DNA of 64,000 nucleotides from Bradyrhizobium retamae (lineage in GTDB: Bacteria; Pseudomonadota; Alphaproteobacteria; Rhizobiales; Xanthobacteraceae), in the NCBI RefSeq assembly GCF_001440415.1, contig NZ_LLYA01000159.1, forward strand, positions 186,001 to 250,000. Reading direction: 5' to 3'. Below, piece by piece: positions 44,573-54,025 of the stretch. The notes beneath the pieces are model-generated. The model was not told the DNA's origin. It worked only from the letters and a program-made list of their open reading frames with translations, and did not search any database. Each line of letters starts with the position of its first letter. The stretch's first letter is position 1. The translations under genes were made by a program, and so were the position numbers.

Positions 44573-44893
44573 ATGGCCGTTGGCAAGGTTTCTGACGCCG
44601 ATTTCGAAGCCGAAGTGCTCAAGGCGACCGGGCCGGTGGTCGTCGATTTCTGGGCCGAATGGTGCGGCCCCTGCCGCATGATCGCGCCTGCGCTCGACGA
44701 GATTTCCGGCGCCATGGGCGACAAGGTCAAGATCGTGAAGCTGAACGTCGACGAGAGCCCGAAGACGGCCTCCAAATACGGCGTGATGTCGATCCCGACC
44801 CTGATGATCTTCAAAGGCGGCGAGATGGCCTCCCGCCAGGTCGGCGCCGCGCCGAAGGCGAAGCTGCAGCAGTGGATCACCGCGGCAGTCTGA
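44573..44893 (+). CDS. trxA: Thioredoxin
   Basis: A 106-residue thioredoxin, the main cytosolic dithiol reductant. The active site is 'WCGPC' at residues 30-34, in the context 'DFWAEWCGPCRMIAPALDEI', with the cis-Pro of 'MSIPTLMIFKGGE'. Length and fold are standard. It follows addA by about 100 bases on the same strand, an arrangement I know from other Rhizobiales, and is followed by a strong terminator, so it may have its own promoter. Confidence 0.97.
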   Translation: MAVGKVSDADFEAEVLKATGPVVVDFWAEWCGPCRMIAPALDEISGAMGDKVKIVKLNVDESPKTASKYGVMSIPTLMIFKGGEMASRQVGAAPKAKLQQWITAAV

Positions 44894-44923
44894 TCGCCGT
44901 CTAGAGGCAATAATTTTTTGACG

Positions 44924-44949
44924 ACGGCCGGCAAATTGCCGGCCGTTTG
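44924..44949 (+). terminator. Terminator of trxA
   Basis: ACGGCCGGCAA-A-TTGCCGGCCGT, 11-bp perfect arms around one base, followed by a short T-rich stretch (TTTGCGTT). It ends 53 bases after the trxA stop and shortly before the ligase gene. Confidence 0.82.
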
Positions 44950-44961
44950 CGTTGAGACGGT

Positions 44962-46044
44962 ATGTCTCGCGTTGAAGAATACCTCGGCCTGCCACCTGGA
45001 AAGGCTCGCCGGCGCCCCGCCCCGCTGGCGGCAATGGAGGCGCGCTCGGTCGATGTCATCCCGCGCGGCGCAGAATGGCAATACGAGCCGAAATGGGACG
45101 GCTTTCGCTGCCTGCTGTCGCGCCAGGGAGATCTGGTCGACCTTCGCTCCAAGTCCGGCGAGGATCTCGCCCGCTACTTTCCCGAACTGGTTCGCTCGGC
45201 GCTTGCGTTGAAGGCGACCAGTTTCCTGCTCGACGGCGAAATCGTCGTGCCGCATGGCAAGGCATTTTCATTCGACGATCTGCTGCAGCGGATTCATCCC
45301 GCCGCGAGCCGGGTCAAGAAGCTGTCGCAGGAGACGCCGGCGCTGTTTCTCGCGTTCGACCTGCTGAAGACGGCCGCGGACAAGAAGTTCGCCGCATCGC
45401 CGTTGCGGATACGCCGGCCGGCGCTGGAAGCGTTTGCGAAAGCGCAGTTCAAATCCAGCCCGACATTTCGTCTGTCGCCGGTCACCACGAGCTACACCAC
45501 CGCCCATAAATGGCTGAAGCAAGCCGGCGGCGGTTCAGATGGCGTGATCGCCAAGCGCATCGACCTGCCCTATCAGGCCGGCAATCGCGACGGCATGCAG
45601 AAGATCAAGAAGTTCCGCAGCGCCGATTGCGTCGTCGGCGGCTTCCGTTACGCCACCAACAGAATCGCGAACCGGAAGGTTGTCGGCTCCCTGCTGCTCG
45701 GCCTCTATGACGACAAGGGGCTTCTGCATCATGTCGGATTCACCTCCGCGATCAAGCAGGCGGATAAGCCAGCGCTGACCTATCGGCTCGAGCCGCTGAT
45801 CGCGCCTCCAGGGTTCACCGGCAATGCGCCGGGCGGTCCGAGCCGATGGTCGACCGAGCGATCGGCAAAGTGGTGCCCGCTGAAGCCAAAACTCGTGATC
45901 GAGGTCTGCTACGATCATTTCAGCGGCGAGCGATTCCGCCACGGCACCTCGATCCTGCGCTGGCGGCCCGACAAGGCGCCGCGGCAGTGCACCTTCGATC
46001 AACTCAAGCAGAAAGCCGCCGACCCGATGAGGCTGCTGAAGTGA
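44962..46044 (+). CDS. ATP-dependent DNA ligase (LigC/LigD ligase-domain type)
   Basis: A 360-residue ATP-dependent ligase of the kind used in bacterial end joining and backup repair. It has the nucleotidyltransferase motif I 'YEPKWDGFR' (adenylated Lys near 45), motif III 'FLLDGEIVV', motif IV 'GGGSDGVIAKR' and motif V 'MQKIKKF'. An OB-fold C-terminal domain follows ('LVIEVCYDHF', 'LRWRPDKAPRQC'). No polymerase or phosphoesterase domain is attached and no ku gene is in the window, so it resembles stand-alone LigC. Gram-negative bacteria use NAD-dependent LigA for replication, so this is accessory. It begins the block inserted between trxA and folC. Confidence 0.93.
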   Translation: MSRVEEYLGLPPGKARRRPAPLAAMEARSVDVIPRGAEWQYEPKWDGFRCLLSRQGDLVDLRSKSGEDLARYFPELVRSALALKATSFLLDGEIVVPHGKAFSFDDLLQRIHPAASRVKKLSQETPALFLAFDLLKTAADKKFAASPLRIRRPALEAFAKAQFKSSPTFRLSPVTTSYTTAHKWLKQAGGGSDGVIAKRIDLPYQAGNRDGMQKIKKFRSADCVVGGFRYATNRIANRKVVGSLLLGLYDDKGLLHHVGFTSAIKQADKPALTYRLEPLIAPPGFTGNAPGGPSRWSTERSAKWCPLKPKLVIEVCYDHFSGERFRHGTSILRWRPDKAPRQCTFDQLKQKAADPMRLLK

Positions 46045-46120
46045 AGCGGGCGCTATGTCGCGAAGCGGACGTTCCATGAGTTTTTGCGGGCGCACTTCGA
46101 TCCTCTGCAGCATGGGCGTA

Positions 46121-46145
46121 GGAACCCGCGTTTCAACAGGCAGTT
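46121..46145 (+). promoter_or_regulatory. Possible EcfG-type general stress promoter
   Basis: GGAAC at 46121-46125, 16 bases of spacer, then AGTT at 46142-46145; it ends 30 bases before the DUF2231 ATG. The alphaproteobacterial EcfG sigma factor recognises GGAAC-N16-18-CGTT-like sites. The -35 match is exact and the -10 match is one base off, so this is a suggestion only. Confidence 0.35.
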
Positions 46146-46175
46146 GAATGCCCATTGCCAATTCAGGAGGCATTC

Positions 46176-46637
46176 ATGACCAATCCAAAATCCACGGCGC
46201 AAATTGCCGGCCACCCGATCCATCCCATGCTTATTCCGTTTCCGGTCGCCTGCTTCGTTCTCGCGTTCGTATCTGACGTCGCATTCTGGAGAACCTCGAA
46301 CGAATTCTGGGCCAACGCCTCACTCTGGCTACTGGGAATAGGCCTGATCATGGCCGCACTCGCGGCGGTCGTGGGCGTGATCGACCTGATGGGGGACGAT
46401 CGCATCCGCAATCTCAACGACGCCTGGCTGCATGCCGGCGGCAATGTCATCGCGGTCTTGATCGAGCTCTATAACTGGTATTCTCGCTACACTGAGGGAA
46501 CGTCGGCCATTGTCCCGACGGGTCTGGTCCTATCGCTCATCGTCGTACTCATCCTGCTCTTCACCGGCTGGAAGGGCTGGGACATGGTTTACCGCAACCA
46601 CGTCGGCGTATCCGATGTTGCCGATCAGCCTCGCTGA
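46176..46637 (+). CDS. DUF2231 four-helix membrane protein
   Basis: A 153-residue inner-membrane protein with four predicted helices: 'LIPFPVACFVLAFVSDVAFW', 'ASLWLLGIGLIMAALAAVVGVI', a shorter central one ('AGGNVIAVLIELYNWY') and 'GLVLSLIVVLILLFTGW'. The N-terminal 'AGHPIHPMLIPFPVA' and the 'DLMGDDRI' and 'HAGGN' segments are the DUF2231 signature; its conserved His residues may bind metal or heme. Function is unknown. The ATG at 46176 has an excellent AGGAGG 5 bases upstream, so it is probably well translated. It may be stress-induced. Confidence 0.88.
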   Translation: MTNPKSTAQIAGHPIHPMLIPFPVACFVLAFVSDVAFWRTSNEFWANASLWLLGIGLIMAALAAVVGVIDLMGDDRIRNLNDAWLHAGGNVIAVLIELYNWYSRYTEGTSAIVPTGLVLSLIVVLILLFTGWKGWDMVYRNHVGVSDVADQPR

Positions 46638-46651
46638 ATAACGCGGGCTTG

Positions 46652-46721
46652 TAGATCCTATGGGTGGCAGGTGGTCAGGGGTAAGCTGAGTTCGCGACCA
46701 CCCAACCACCCGGAGGATCTA
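46652..46721. terminator. Large stem-loop between convergent genes
   Basis: Arms at 46652-46676 (TAGATCCTATGGGTGGCAGG..) and 46696-46721 (..AACCACCCGGAGGATCTA) form an imperfect stem of about 25 bp. It overlaps the methyltransferase stop codon and follows the DUF2231 stop by about 14 bases. It is likely to act on transcripts from both sides, though no T-run is seen. Confidence 0.6.
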
Positions 46722-47431
46722 GGCGGTCTCCGCGATGCGACAGACCATCGTCGCATGGTCCCACCACGAATTGACATTGACCGTGCTCTCTCGCTCCTCA
46801 AAGCCAGCGTCCATCAGCTCGCGACCAATATCCTCAGCGGCTTCAGCGTTCGGTACGCACAGCCGTCCTGCAGCAATTGACCGTTGACCGGGTCGAAGCG
46901 CGCCTTGGCCTCGTCGGATTTCGGCAAGCCGCACATGGTGCTGACGACGAAGACGCCATCGGATCGAAGGGTTCGATGAACTTCCTGAAGGCACCGGGTT
47001 CGATCGCATCCGATCAGACAATGCAGGCAACTGCCGTCCATCACGATGTCGAACGACGCGTCGGGAATGAACGGCATCTCGCAAACATTGCCTTCCCGAA
47101 AAGCGCCGGAAAGCCCGCGTTCGGCGAATTGCTCTGTTGCCCAGACGATGGCCGTTTCCGAAATGCCGACGCCGTGCACCTCGTAACCCTTTCCGGCCAT
47201 CAGCAGTGACCACGACACGCCGTTGCCGCAGCCGAGCGCGAGAATTCTCGCCGGTGGCGAGGGCAGGAATTCCCGCTCGAGCCGATCGAGCGTATCGGTC
47301 ATGCGCGCAAGATTCCGCTTCTGCGCCCGTCCTGACCACCCCCGGTGACCGGTTATCTTCAGGCGGCGGTATTCCGCGTCGTAGTCATGCATCGGCTGCA
47401 CCGTTGCCGCTTTCGGAGCTACCTGATCCAT
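46719..47431 (-). pseudogene. Class I SAM-dependent methyltransferase, frameshifted near the 3' end
   Basis: The N-terminal about 195 residues read as a Rossmann-fold methyltransferase: motif I 'ILALGCGNGVSWSLL', 'GVGISETAIVWA' and 'FDIVMDGSCLHCLIG'. After 'CAYRTLKP' the frame runs into a stop at 46814. The neighbouring frame supplies the missing end, 'AEDIGRELMDAGFEERES...NSWWDHATMVC', to 46719, which suits this family. Loss of one G within the GCGG at about 46837-46840 (plus strand) accounts for the change. Intact length would be about 237 residues. Its start overlaps the phosphoesterase gene by 13 bases. Recent mutation or a sequencing error are both possible. Confidence 0.75.
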
Positions 47432-48159
47432 CCTGTCGCTAGCGCGCTGGCGAGCTCGGCCTGACCGTTCCGTTGCGCGAGCGCGGCCATCGCCTCGTGA
47501 TCATACGGCACATGCCGAAACGTGACGCGCCAGGCGGCGTCAGCAAGTTCGAGGATAGCATAGCGCGCATCCGGCGTGCCGGCTTCGACGACATGCGGAA
47601 AGGGATGCACGTCGCGATAGCCGGGCAAGCCGACGCTGCCGGGGTTGACGATCAATCGGTCATCGCGAAGCCTGACCGCGCGGGCAAGATGGGTGTGCGC
47701 GCAGAGGATCAGGGACTGCGTGACGCCCCGCGCGCGCTCCTCGATTTCATCCAGCGATGACATTCGCACGGTGCCGTCGGGCAACACCGTTTCCAGCCAG
47801 TAGACCTCGTCATGCTCAGGCGTTGCATGGCAGAGGAAGGCCCGATCGCGAAACACAGCCGTCTTCGGCACCGCGCGCAGCCAATCGAGATGGCGCTGTT
47901 CGAGCTGCGCGTGCGCCGGCCGGTCCCATGATCCCATCTTCTCCGGCGGCCGGTCGATCAGATAGCGATCATGATTGCCTAGTACATGAACGGCGTCGAT
48001 CGCCATCAGCGCATCCATGGTGCGTCGAGCGTCGAGCGGTCCGCTCGCCATGTCGCCGAGATTGACGATTTCGCCAATGCCTAGCGCGCGGATGTCGGCC
48101 AGCACGGCTTCCAGCGCGAGGTAATTTCCATGCACATCAGCAATGGCGGCAAAACGCAT
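47419..48159 (-). CDS. Calcineurin-like metallophosphoesterase
   Basis: A 246-residue phosphoesterase of the YfcE/MJ0936-like group. The dinuclear metal motifs are all present: 'ADVHGN' (DxH), 'NLGDMASGP' (GD), 'VLGNHDRY' (GNHD), 'LCHATPEH' (H) and 'LCAHTHLA' (HxH), followed by 'IVNPGSVGLPGYRD', typical of this group. Such enzymes cleave phosphodiesters, often cyclic nucleotides; the substrate is unknown. The start is ATG 48159 (MRFAAIADVHGN). It lies upstream of, and overlaps, the methyltransferase gene, so the pair is probably one transcript. Confidence 0.92.
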   Translation of the reverse strand: MRFAAIADVHGNYLALEAVLADIRALGIGEIVNLGDMASGPLDARRTMDALMAIDAVHVLGNHDRYLIDRPPEKMGSWDRPAHAQLEQRHLDWLRAVPKTAVFRDRAFLCHATPEHDEVYWLETVLPDGTVRMSSLDEIEERARGVTQSLILCAHTHLARAVRLRDDRLIVNPGSVGLPGYRDVHPFPHVVEAGTPDARYAILELADAAWRVTFRHVPYDHEAMAALAQRNGQAELASALATGWIR

Positions 48160-48369
48160 GGGGATTCCAGCTTTGATGATTGTCGTACGGCCCTGCAAAA
48201 ACGATGCTGCGCCATCTACCTCATTTGGGTGAAGCCAGCCTGCAACATTATCCTTACTTCCTATTGCGGAACGAAGGTTCCGACTCGCAGCTCTCAGGCG
48301 TCTTGGCTAGTCTTTGCAAAGACCGGGGCTGGCTAGTTTCATAAGCAATCGATATTTTTTCCCGGGCGG

Positions 48370-48391
48370 CCGCTGGAAGCGATTCCAGCGG
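48370..48391 (+). other. Hairpin with GCGA loop between phosphoesterase and folC
   Basis: CCGCTGGAA-GCGA-TTCCAGCGG, a 9-bp perfect stem closed by a GNRA-type tetraloop, followed on the plus strand by TCATTTAATTTT. It resembles a terminator for a plus-strand transcript, yet no plus-strand gene lies in the 252-base gap before it. A perfect 14-bp palindrome GTCTTTGCAAAGAC (48310-48323) lies upstream. Confidence 0.45.
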
Positions 48392-48411
48392 TCATTTAAT
48401 TTTGTGGAATA

Positions 48412-49752
48412 CTATGCCGGCGGCGTGCCGTTGATGGCAAGCACATGGCCGACGAGATAGAGCGAGCCGGTGACCAGAATCCGCGGCGGCACTTCGTAGG
48501 CGAGACGCGAGAGCGCGTGCAGCGCGGCTTCGACGCCTGCAGCATTTTCCACGCGCATGCCGAGCGCGCGCGCCGCATCCGCCAGCCGGTCCGGCGGCAT
48601 CGCATTGTCGCGTCCGGGGATCGGCACCGCCACGATGTGCCGCGTCAGTCCTGCGAAATTAGCGAGAAACGCGCTGGCATCCTTGTTCGCCATCATGCCC
48701 GCGATCACCACCAGGGGCCGCGACACCCGCTCTTCGAGATCGCCTAGCGCGGCAGCGGCGACGCGGCCGCCTTCCGCATTGTGTCCGCCATCGAGCCAGA
48801 TCTCGCAGCCTTTCGGCCCCTGATCGACTAGTGCGCCCGAGACCAGCCGCTGCATCCGCGCCGGCCATTCTGCGCCAACGATGCCGGCCTCGAACGCCGC
48901 CATCCCGATCCTGAACGCCTCGATCGCACGCAGCGTGGCGATGGCAAGGCCGGCATTGTCGAATTGATGCCGCCCGAACAGCCTTGGCGCCGCAAGATCC
49001 ATCAGGCCGCGTTCGTCCTGATAGACCAGCCGCCCGCGCTCGACACCGACATGCCATTGCTGCCCGGCCGCATGCAACGGGGCGCGCATGCGGTTGGCCT
49101 GCGCGTCGATCACCGCCATCGCCTCCGGCGCCTGTTCGGCGCAGATCACCGGCGCATCGCGCTTGAAGATGGCGGCCTTCTCGCCGGCGATCGCGGTCAG
49201 CGTGTTACCGAGAAATTCCGTATGATCCATGCTGACTGGCGTGATCACGGTCGCGACCGGCCGGTCGATGACGTTGGTGGCGTCGAGTCTTCCGCCGAGC
49301 CCGGTTTCCAGCAGCACGACATCGGCGTCATGCTCCGCGAACAGGCAGAACGCCGCCGCGGTCTCCATCTCGAAAATCGTGATCGGATCGCCCGCGTTGA
49401 ACTGCTCGCAATGCTCCAGTACCCGGCGCAATTCGGCATCATCAGCCAGCCGTCCGCCGCCCTTCTCGCCCAGCCGGAAACATTCGTTGATCCTGACCAG
49501 ATAGGGCGAGGTGTAGACGTGCACGCGCAGGCCTGCAGCCTCCAGGATCGCGCGCAGATAAGCGATGGTGGAGCCCTTGCCATTGGTGCCGGCGACATGG
49601 ATCACCGGCGGCAACAGCCGCTCCGGATGATCGAGCCGCGCCAGCAGGCGGTGCATCCGATCAAGGCCGAGATCGATGCGCTTCGGATGCAAGGCAGACA
49701 GCCGCGCGATCAATTCACCGAGCGGCTGAGATCTGGCGGCAGGCAGGCTCAC
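48412..49752 (-). CDS. folC: Folylpolyglutamate/dihydrofolate synthase FolC
   Basis: Adds Glu to dihydropteroate to make dihydrofolate and extends folate polyglutamate tails. The 446-residue product has the Mur-ligase-like P-loop 'HVAGTNGKGSTIAYL', 'VYTSPYLVRINE', 'LLETGLGGRLDATNV', 'SMDHTEFLGNTL' and 'WLDGGHNAEGG'. The GTG start at 49752 overlaps the accD stop by four bases (GTGA). It is the last gene of trpF-trpB-trpA-accD-folC. Confidence 0.97.
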   Translation of the reverse strand: MSLPAARSQPLGELIARLSALHPKRIDLGLDRMHRLLARLDHPERLLPPVIHVAGTNGKGSTIAYLRAILEAAGLRVHVYTSPYLVRINECFRLGEKGGGRLADDAELRRVLEHCEQFNAGDPITIFEMETAAAFCLFAEHDADVVLLETGLGGRLDATNVIDRPVATVITPVSMDHTEFLGNTLTAIAGEKAAIFKRDAPVICAEQAPEAMAVIDAQANRMRAPLHAAGQQWHVGVERGRLVYQDERGLMDLAAPRLFGRHQFDNAGLAIATLRAIEAFRIGMAAFEAGIVGAEWPARMQRLVSGALVDQGPKGCEIWLDGGHNAEGGRVAAAALGDLEERVSRPLVVIAGMMANKDASAFLANFAGLTRHIVAVPIPGRDNAMPPDRLADAARALGMRVENAAGVEAALHALSRLAYEVPPRILVTGSLYLVGHVLAINGTPPA

Positions 49753-50690
49753 GCGTGGGGTGCAGCCGGCACCGCTTCCGGAGCCGAGACGATCTGGGCC
49801 GGGTCTGTGACCTGCGGCAAGGGCTTTGAGGCGACGTCAGGCGGCGGCGATTTGGTCAGGAGCCGGCACAGCCGCGCCAGCGTCGAACGCATCTCGTGGC
49901 GATGCACGACCATGTCGATCATGCCGTGGTCGAGCAGATATTCGGCGCGCTGGAACCCTTCCGGCAATTTTTCACGGATGGTCTGCTCGATCACGCGCGC
50001 GCCGGCAAAACCGATCAGCGCGCCGGGTTCGGCGATCTGCACGTCGCCCAGCATGGCGTAGGATGCGGTCACGCCGCCGGTGGTCGGATTGGTCAGCACC
50101 ACGATGTAGGGCAGCTTTGCTTCCCGCAGCATCTGTACGCCGACGGTGGTGCGCGGCATCTGCATCAGCGACAGGATGCCTTCCTGCATGCGCGCGCCGC
50201 CGGAGGCCGCGAACACGATGAACGGCGACTTCTTCTCCACCGCAAGTTCGAGCCCGCGCACGATCGCTTCGCCCGCGGCCATGCCGAGCGAGCCGCCCAT
50301 GAAATCGAAATCCTGCACCGCGATGACGACGCCGGCGCCCTCCAGCTTGCCGTAGCCAACCTTGATGGCGTCGTTGAGCCCGGTCTTGGCGCGGGCGTCC
50401 TTGATGCGGTCGGCGTATTTGCGTTCATCGCGGAACTTCAGCGGATCGGCCGTCACTTCAGGCAGCGCGATGTCGTACCAGGTCTCGTTGTCGAAGATCG
50501 ACTTCAGCCGCGCCACCGCGCCCATGCGCATGTGGTAGTTCGAGCCGGGAATGACGAACTGGTTGGCCTCGACGTCCTTGTAGAACACGAGTTGCCCGGA
50601 ATCCGGGCACTTGATCCACAAATTCTCCGGCGTCTCGCGGCGCAGGATGTTGCGGATTTTCGGCCGGACTACATTGGTGAGCCAATTCAT
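49749..50690 (-). CDS. accD: Acetyl-CoA carboxylase, carboxyltransferase subunit beta
   Basis: With AccA, transfers CO2 from carboxybiotin to acetyl-CoA to form malonyl-CoA. The 313-residue product has the carboxyltransferase core: 'VVIAVQDFDFMGGSLGMAAGEAI', 'VFAASGGARMQEGILSLMQM' and 'LTNPTTGGVTASYAMLGD'. The N-terminal zinc ribbon has four Cys in E. coli; here it reads 'LWIKCPDSGQLVFYKD...VIPGSNYH' and keeps only one, so zinc binding is doubtful. The start is ATG 50690 (MNWLTNVVRPKI). A 7-bp hairpin (TGCCCGG/CCGGGCA, 50737-50756) lies in the gap to trpA. Confidence 0.96.
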   Translation of the reverse strand: MNWLTNVVRPKIRNILRRETPENLWIKCPDSGQLVFYKDVEANQFVIPGSNYHMRMGAVARLKSIFDNETWYDIALPEVTADPLKFRDERKYADRIKDARAKTGLNDAIKVGYGKLEGAGVVIAVQDFDFMGGSLGMAAGEAIVRGLELAVEKKSPFIVFAASGGARMQEGILSLMQMPRTTVGVQMLREAKLPYIVVLTNPTTGGVTASYAMLGDVQIAEPGALIGFAGARVIEQTIREKLPEGFQRAEYLLDHGMIDMVVHRHEMRSTLARLCRLLTKSPPPDVASKPLPQVTDPAQIVSAPEAVPAAPHA

Positions 50691-50793
50691 GGTTCGCTCC
50701 GAAATGCGATTTGACGCATCAATTGGATTATATGGCTGCCCGGCCAAGACCGGGCAAGCCGCTGCTAACGCCTATTTCCACGCAAATTGTGGC

Positions 50794-51626
50794 TTATTCC
50801 GCAGCCTGCTTCGCGCCCCGGACGCCCTGCGCCAGCGACGCCACGACATCGGCCACCGCGGCCACGGTCTTGGTGGTCGCCCGCCCCTGGGCGTCGAGGC
50901 TGTCGCGCAACGCATCGACCAGGGCGGTGCCGACCACGGCGCCATTGGCCTTCTCGGCAATCGCGCGCGCCGCCTGCGGGGTGCGGATGCCGAAGCCGAC
51001 GCACACCGGAAGCTTGGTGTGGCGCTTGATACGGGCCACCGCATCGCCTACCGCCTTCGAATCGGCCGCCGCAGCGCCGGTGATGCCGGTGATCGAGACG
51101 TAATAGACAAAACCGGAGGTGTTCGCGAGCACGGCGGGCAGGCGTTTGTCGTCGGTCGTAGGTGTCGCCAGGCGGATGAAGTTGAGCCCGGCCTTCAGCG
51201 CGGGAATGCAGAGCTCATCATCCTCCTCCGGCGGCAAGTCGACGATGATGAGGCCATCGACGCCGGCGGTCTTGGCATCGGCGAGGAACTTGTCGACCCC
51301 ATAAATATAGATCGGATTGTAATAGCCCATCAGCACCAGCGGCGTGGTGTTGTCTTCCTCGCGGAAGCCGCGCACCATCTCGAGCGTCTTCCGCAGGGTC
51401 ATGCCGCTCTTGAGCGCGCGCAGGCCGGCGGCCTGGATCGATGGCCCGTCCGCCATCGGATCGGTAAAGGGCATGCCGATCTCGATGATGTCGGCGCCCG
51501 CCTTTGGCAGCGCCTTGAGGATGTCGAGCGAAGTCGCGGGATCGGGATCGCCGGCCATCAGGAAGGTGACAAACGCCGAGCGGCCTTCTTTTGCGAGTTC
51601 GGCAAAGCGTGCGTCGATGCGGGTGG

Positions 51627-51630
<4 letters not shown>
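50794..51630 (-). CDS. trpA: Tryptophan synthase alpha chain
   Basis: Cleaves indole-3-glycerol phosphate to indole and glyceraldehyde-3-phosphate within the TrpA-TrpB complex. The 278-residue TIM barrel has 'FVTFLMAGDPDPATS', the catalytic Glu in 'DIIEIGMPFTDPMADGP', the Asp in 'GLIIVDLPPEE', and the phosphate-binding 'VCVGFGIRTP'. The ATG overlaps the trpB stop (ATGA). It sits directly downstream of trpB, the usual order. Confidence 0.98.
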
Positions 51631-52840
<1,210 letters not shown>

Positions 52841-52844
<4 letters not shown>

Positions 52845-53500
52845 CGGACCATCAATTCTTCGGTTGCGCGCGCGGCGCGAATGAAATGGCGGATCAGCTC
52901 GGGAGCCTTGACACCGGGCGCACTTTCCACGCCGGAGGACACATCGACGCCACCGGCGCAGGTAACGCGAATGGCCTCCGCGACATTGTCGGCGCTGAGC
53001 CCGCCCGAGACCATAAAGGGCAATTGGAGATCGAGCTTTTCCAAAACGTGCCAGTCGAACACGTTCCCCAACCCCCCAGGACGGGTGGCGCCTTTGGGAG
53101 CGCGGGCATCGAACAGGATGCGATCGGCAATGCTCGCATAGCCCGGCAGCGCTGCAAGATCGGCCGAGGTTTCAACGGCGATCACCTTCATGACCGGCAA
53201 TCCGAATTTTTGTTTGATGTCGCGCACCCGCGCGATGCTTTCCTTGCCGTGCAGTTGCAGCAGGTCCGGCTGCAGCGTCTCGGCGATATTTTCGAGCGTC
53301 GCGTCGTCGGCATCTACGGTCAATGCCACCTTGGTGGCGCGGCCCTTGGCCTGCCGGCCGAGCTCGCGCGCGGTCTCGAGGCTGAGATGGCGCGGCGACG
53401 GGGAGAAGAATACGAACCCCACCATGTCTGCACCCGCCTCAAGCGCTACCTCGAGCGTCTCGCGCGTGGACAGGCCGCAAATTTTGACGAGCAGGGACAT
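52841..53500 (-). CDS. trpF: Phosphoribosylanthranilate isomerase
   Basis: Amadori isomerisation of N-(5-phosphoribosyl)anthranilate in tryptophan synthesis. The 219-residue TIM barrel has the catalytic Cys in 'VKICGLSTRETLE', the 'DMVGFVFFSPSPRHLS' segment, 'DLLQLHGKES', the catalytic Asp in 'RILFDARAPKG' and 'VSSGVESAPGVKAPELI' at the C-terminus. It is the first gene of the trpFBA-accD-folC set. The gap to the upstream lapA-like gene is 60 bases. Confidence 0.97.
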
Positions 53501-53560
53501 GGTCTCTCGGGTACATATTTCGCCCCGTAACCGGCTGGAACAGGGGCTGACGGGCGGGTT

Positions 53561-53953
53561 CTACAACGTCGCGCCCTGCTTGTCTCGCCCGGGGGCCCCG
53601 TAGAAGCCATACGGGGACGGCGCCGGAAGCCGCTGCTGATGGCCCCGCGAAACCGCCGCCGCGGCCCGTAGATCGGCCGCTTCCGCCCTTGCCCGGCGGG
53701 CATCCGCCTCATGCTGGCGCGCCGCGCGGCGCCAGTGCCGTTGGCGGAACCAGGTCGCCATGCCACCCGCCGCCACCCCCAGAATGGCGACCATGATGAT
53801 CACGGCAAACAGCGGCAAGCTCACCGCGACCGCCGGATCGGTCGAATTGAAGGGATCGAACGATACCGTCACGAAATGGCGGTTGGCGACGGCGAAAATA
53901 ACGAAGATCAGCCCTAAGGGAATGACGACCAGCGCCGTGAAGAACTTTCGCAT
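53561..53953 (-). CDS. LapA-domain inner-membrane protein
   Basis: A 130-residue protein with two membrane helices ('FTALVVIPLGLIFVIFAVANR' and 'VSLPLFAVIIMVAILGVAAGGMATW') and a charged, coiled cytoplasmic tail rich in Ala and Arg. This is the LapA/DUF1049 layout, linked in enterobacteria to control of LpxC and so of lipopolysaccharide amount; the function in this lineage is not established. I chose ATG 53953 because AAGAGAGA lies about 6 bases before it; ATG 53959 is the alternative. It follows ihfB on the same strand, as lapA-like genes often do. Confidence 0.83.
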   Translation of the reverse strand: MRKFFTALVVIPLGLIFVIFAVANRHFVTVSFDPFNSTDPAVAVSLPLFAVIIMVAILGVAAGGMATWFRQRHWRRAARQHEADARRARAEAADLRAAAAVSRGHQQRLPAPSPYGFYGAPGRDKQGATL

Positions 53954-54025
53954 GACCATCTCTCTTAGGTGATGGAGAAAGGCGGGCACGGGACCCGCAA
54001 CACGGCTACAGATCGCAAAAATCGG

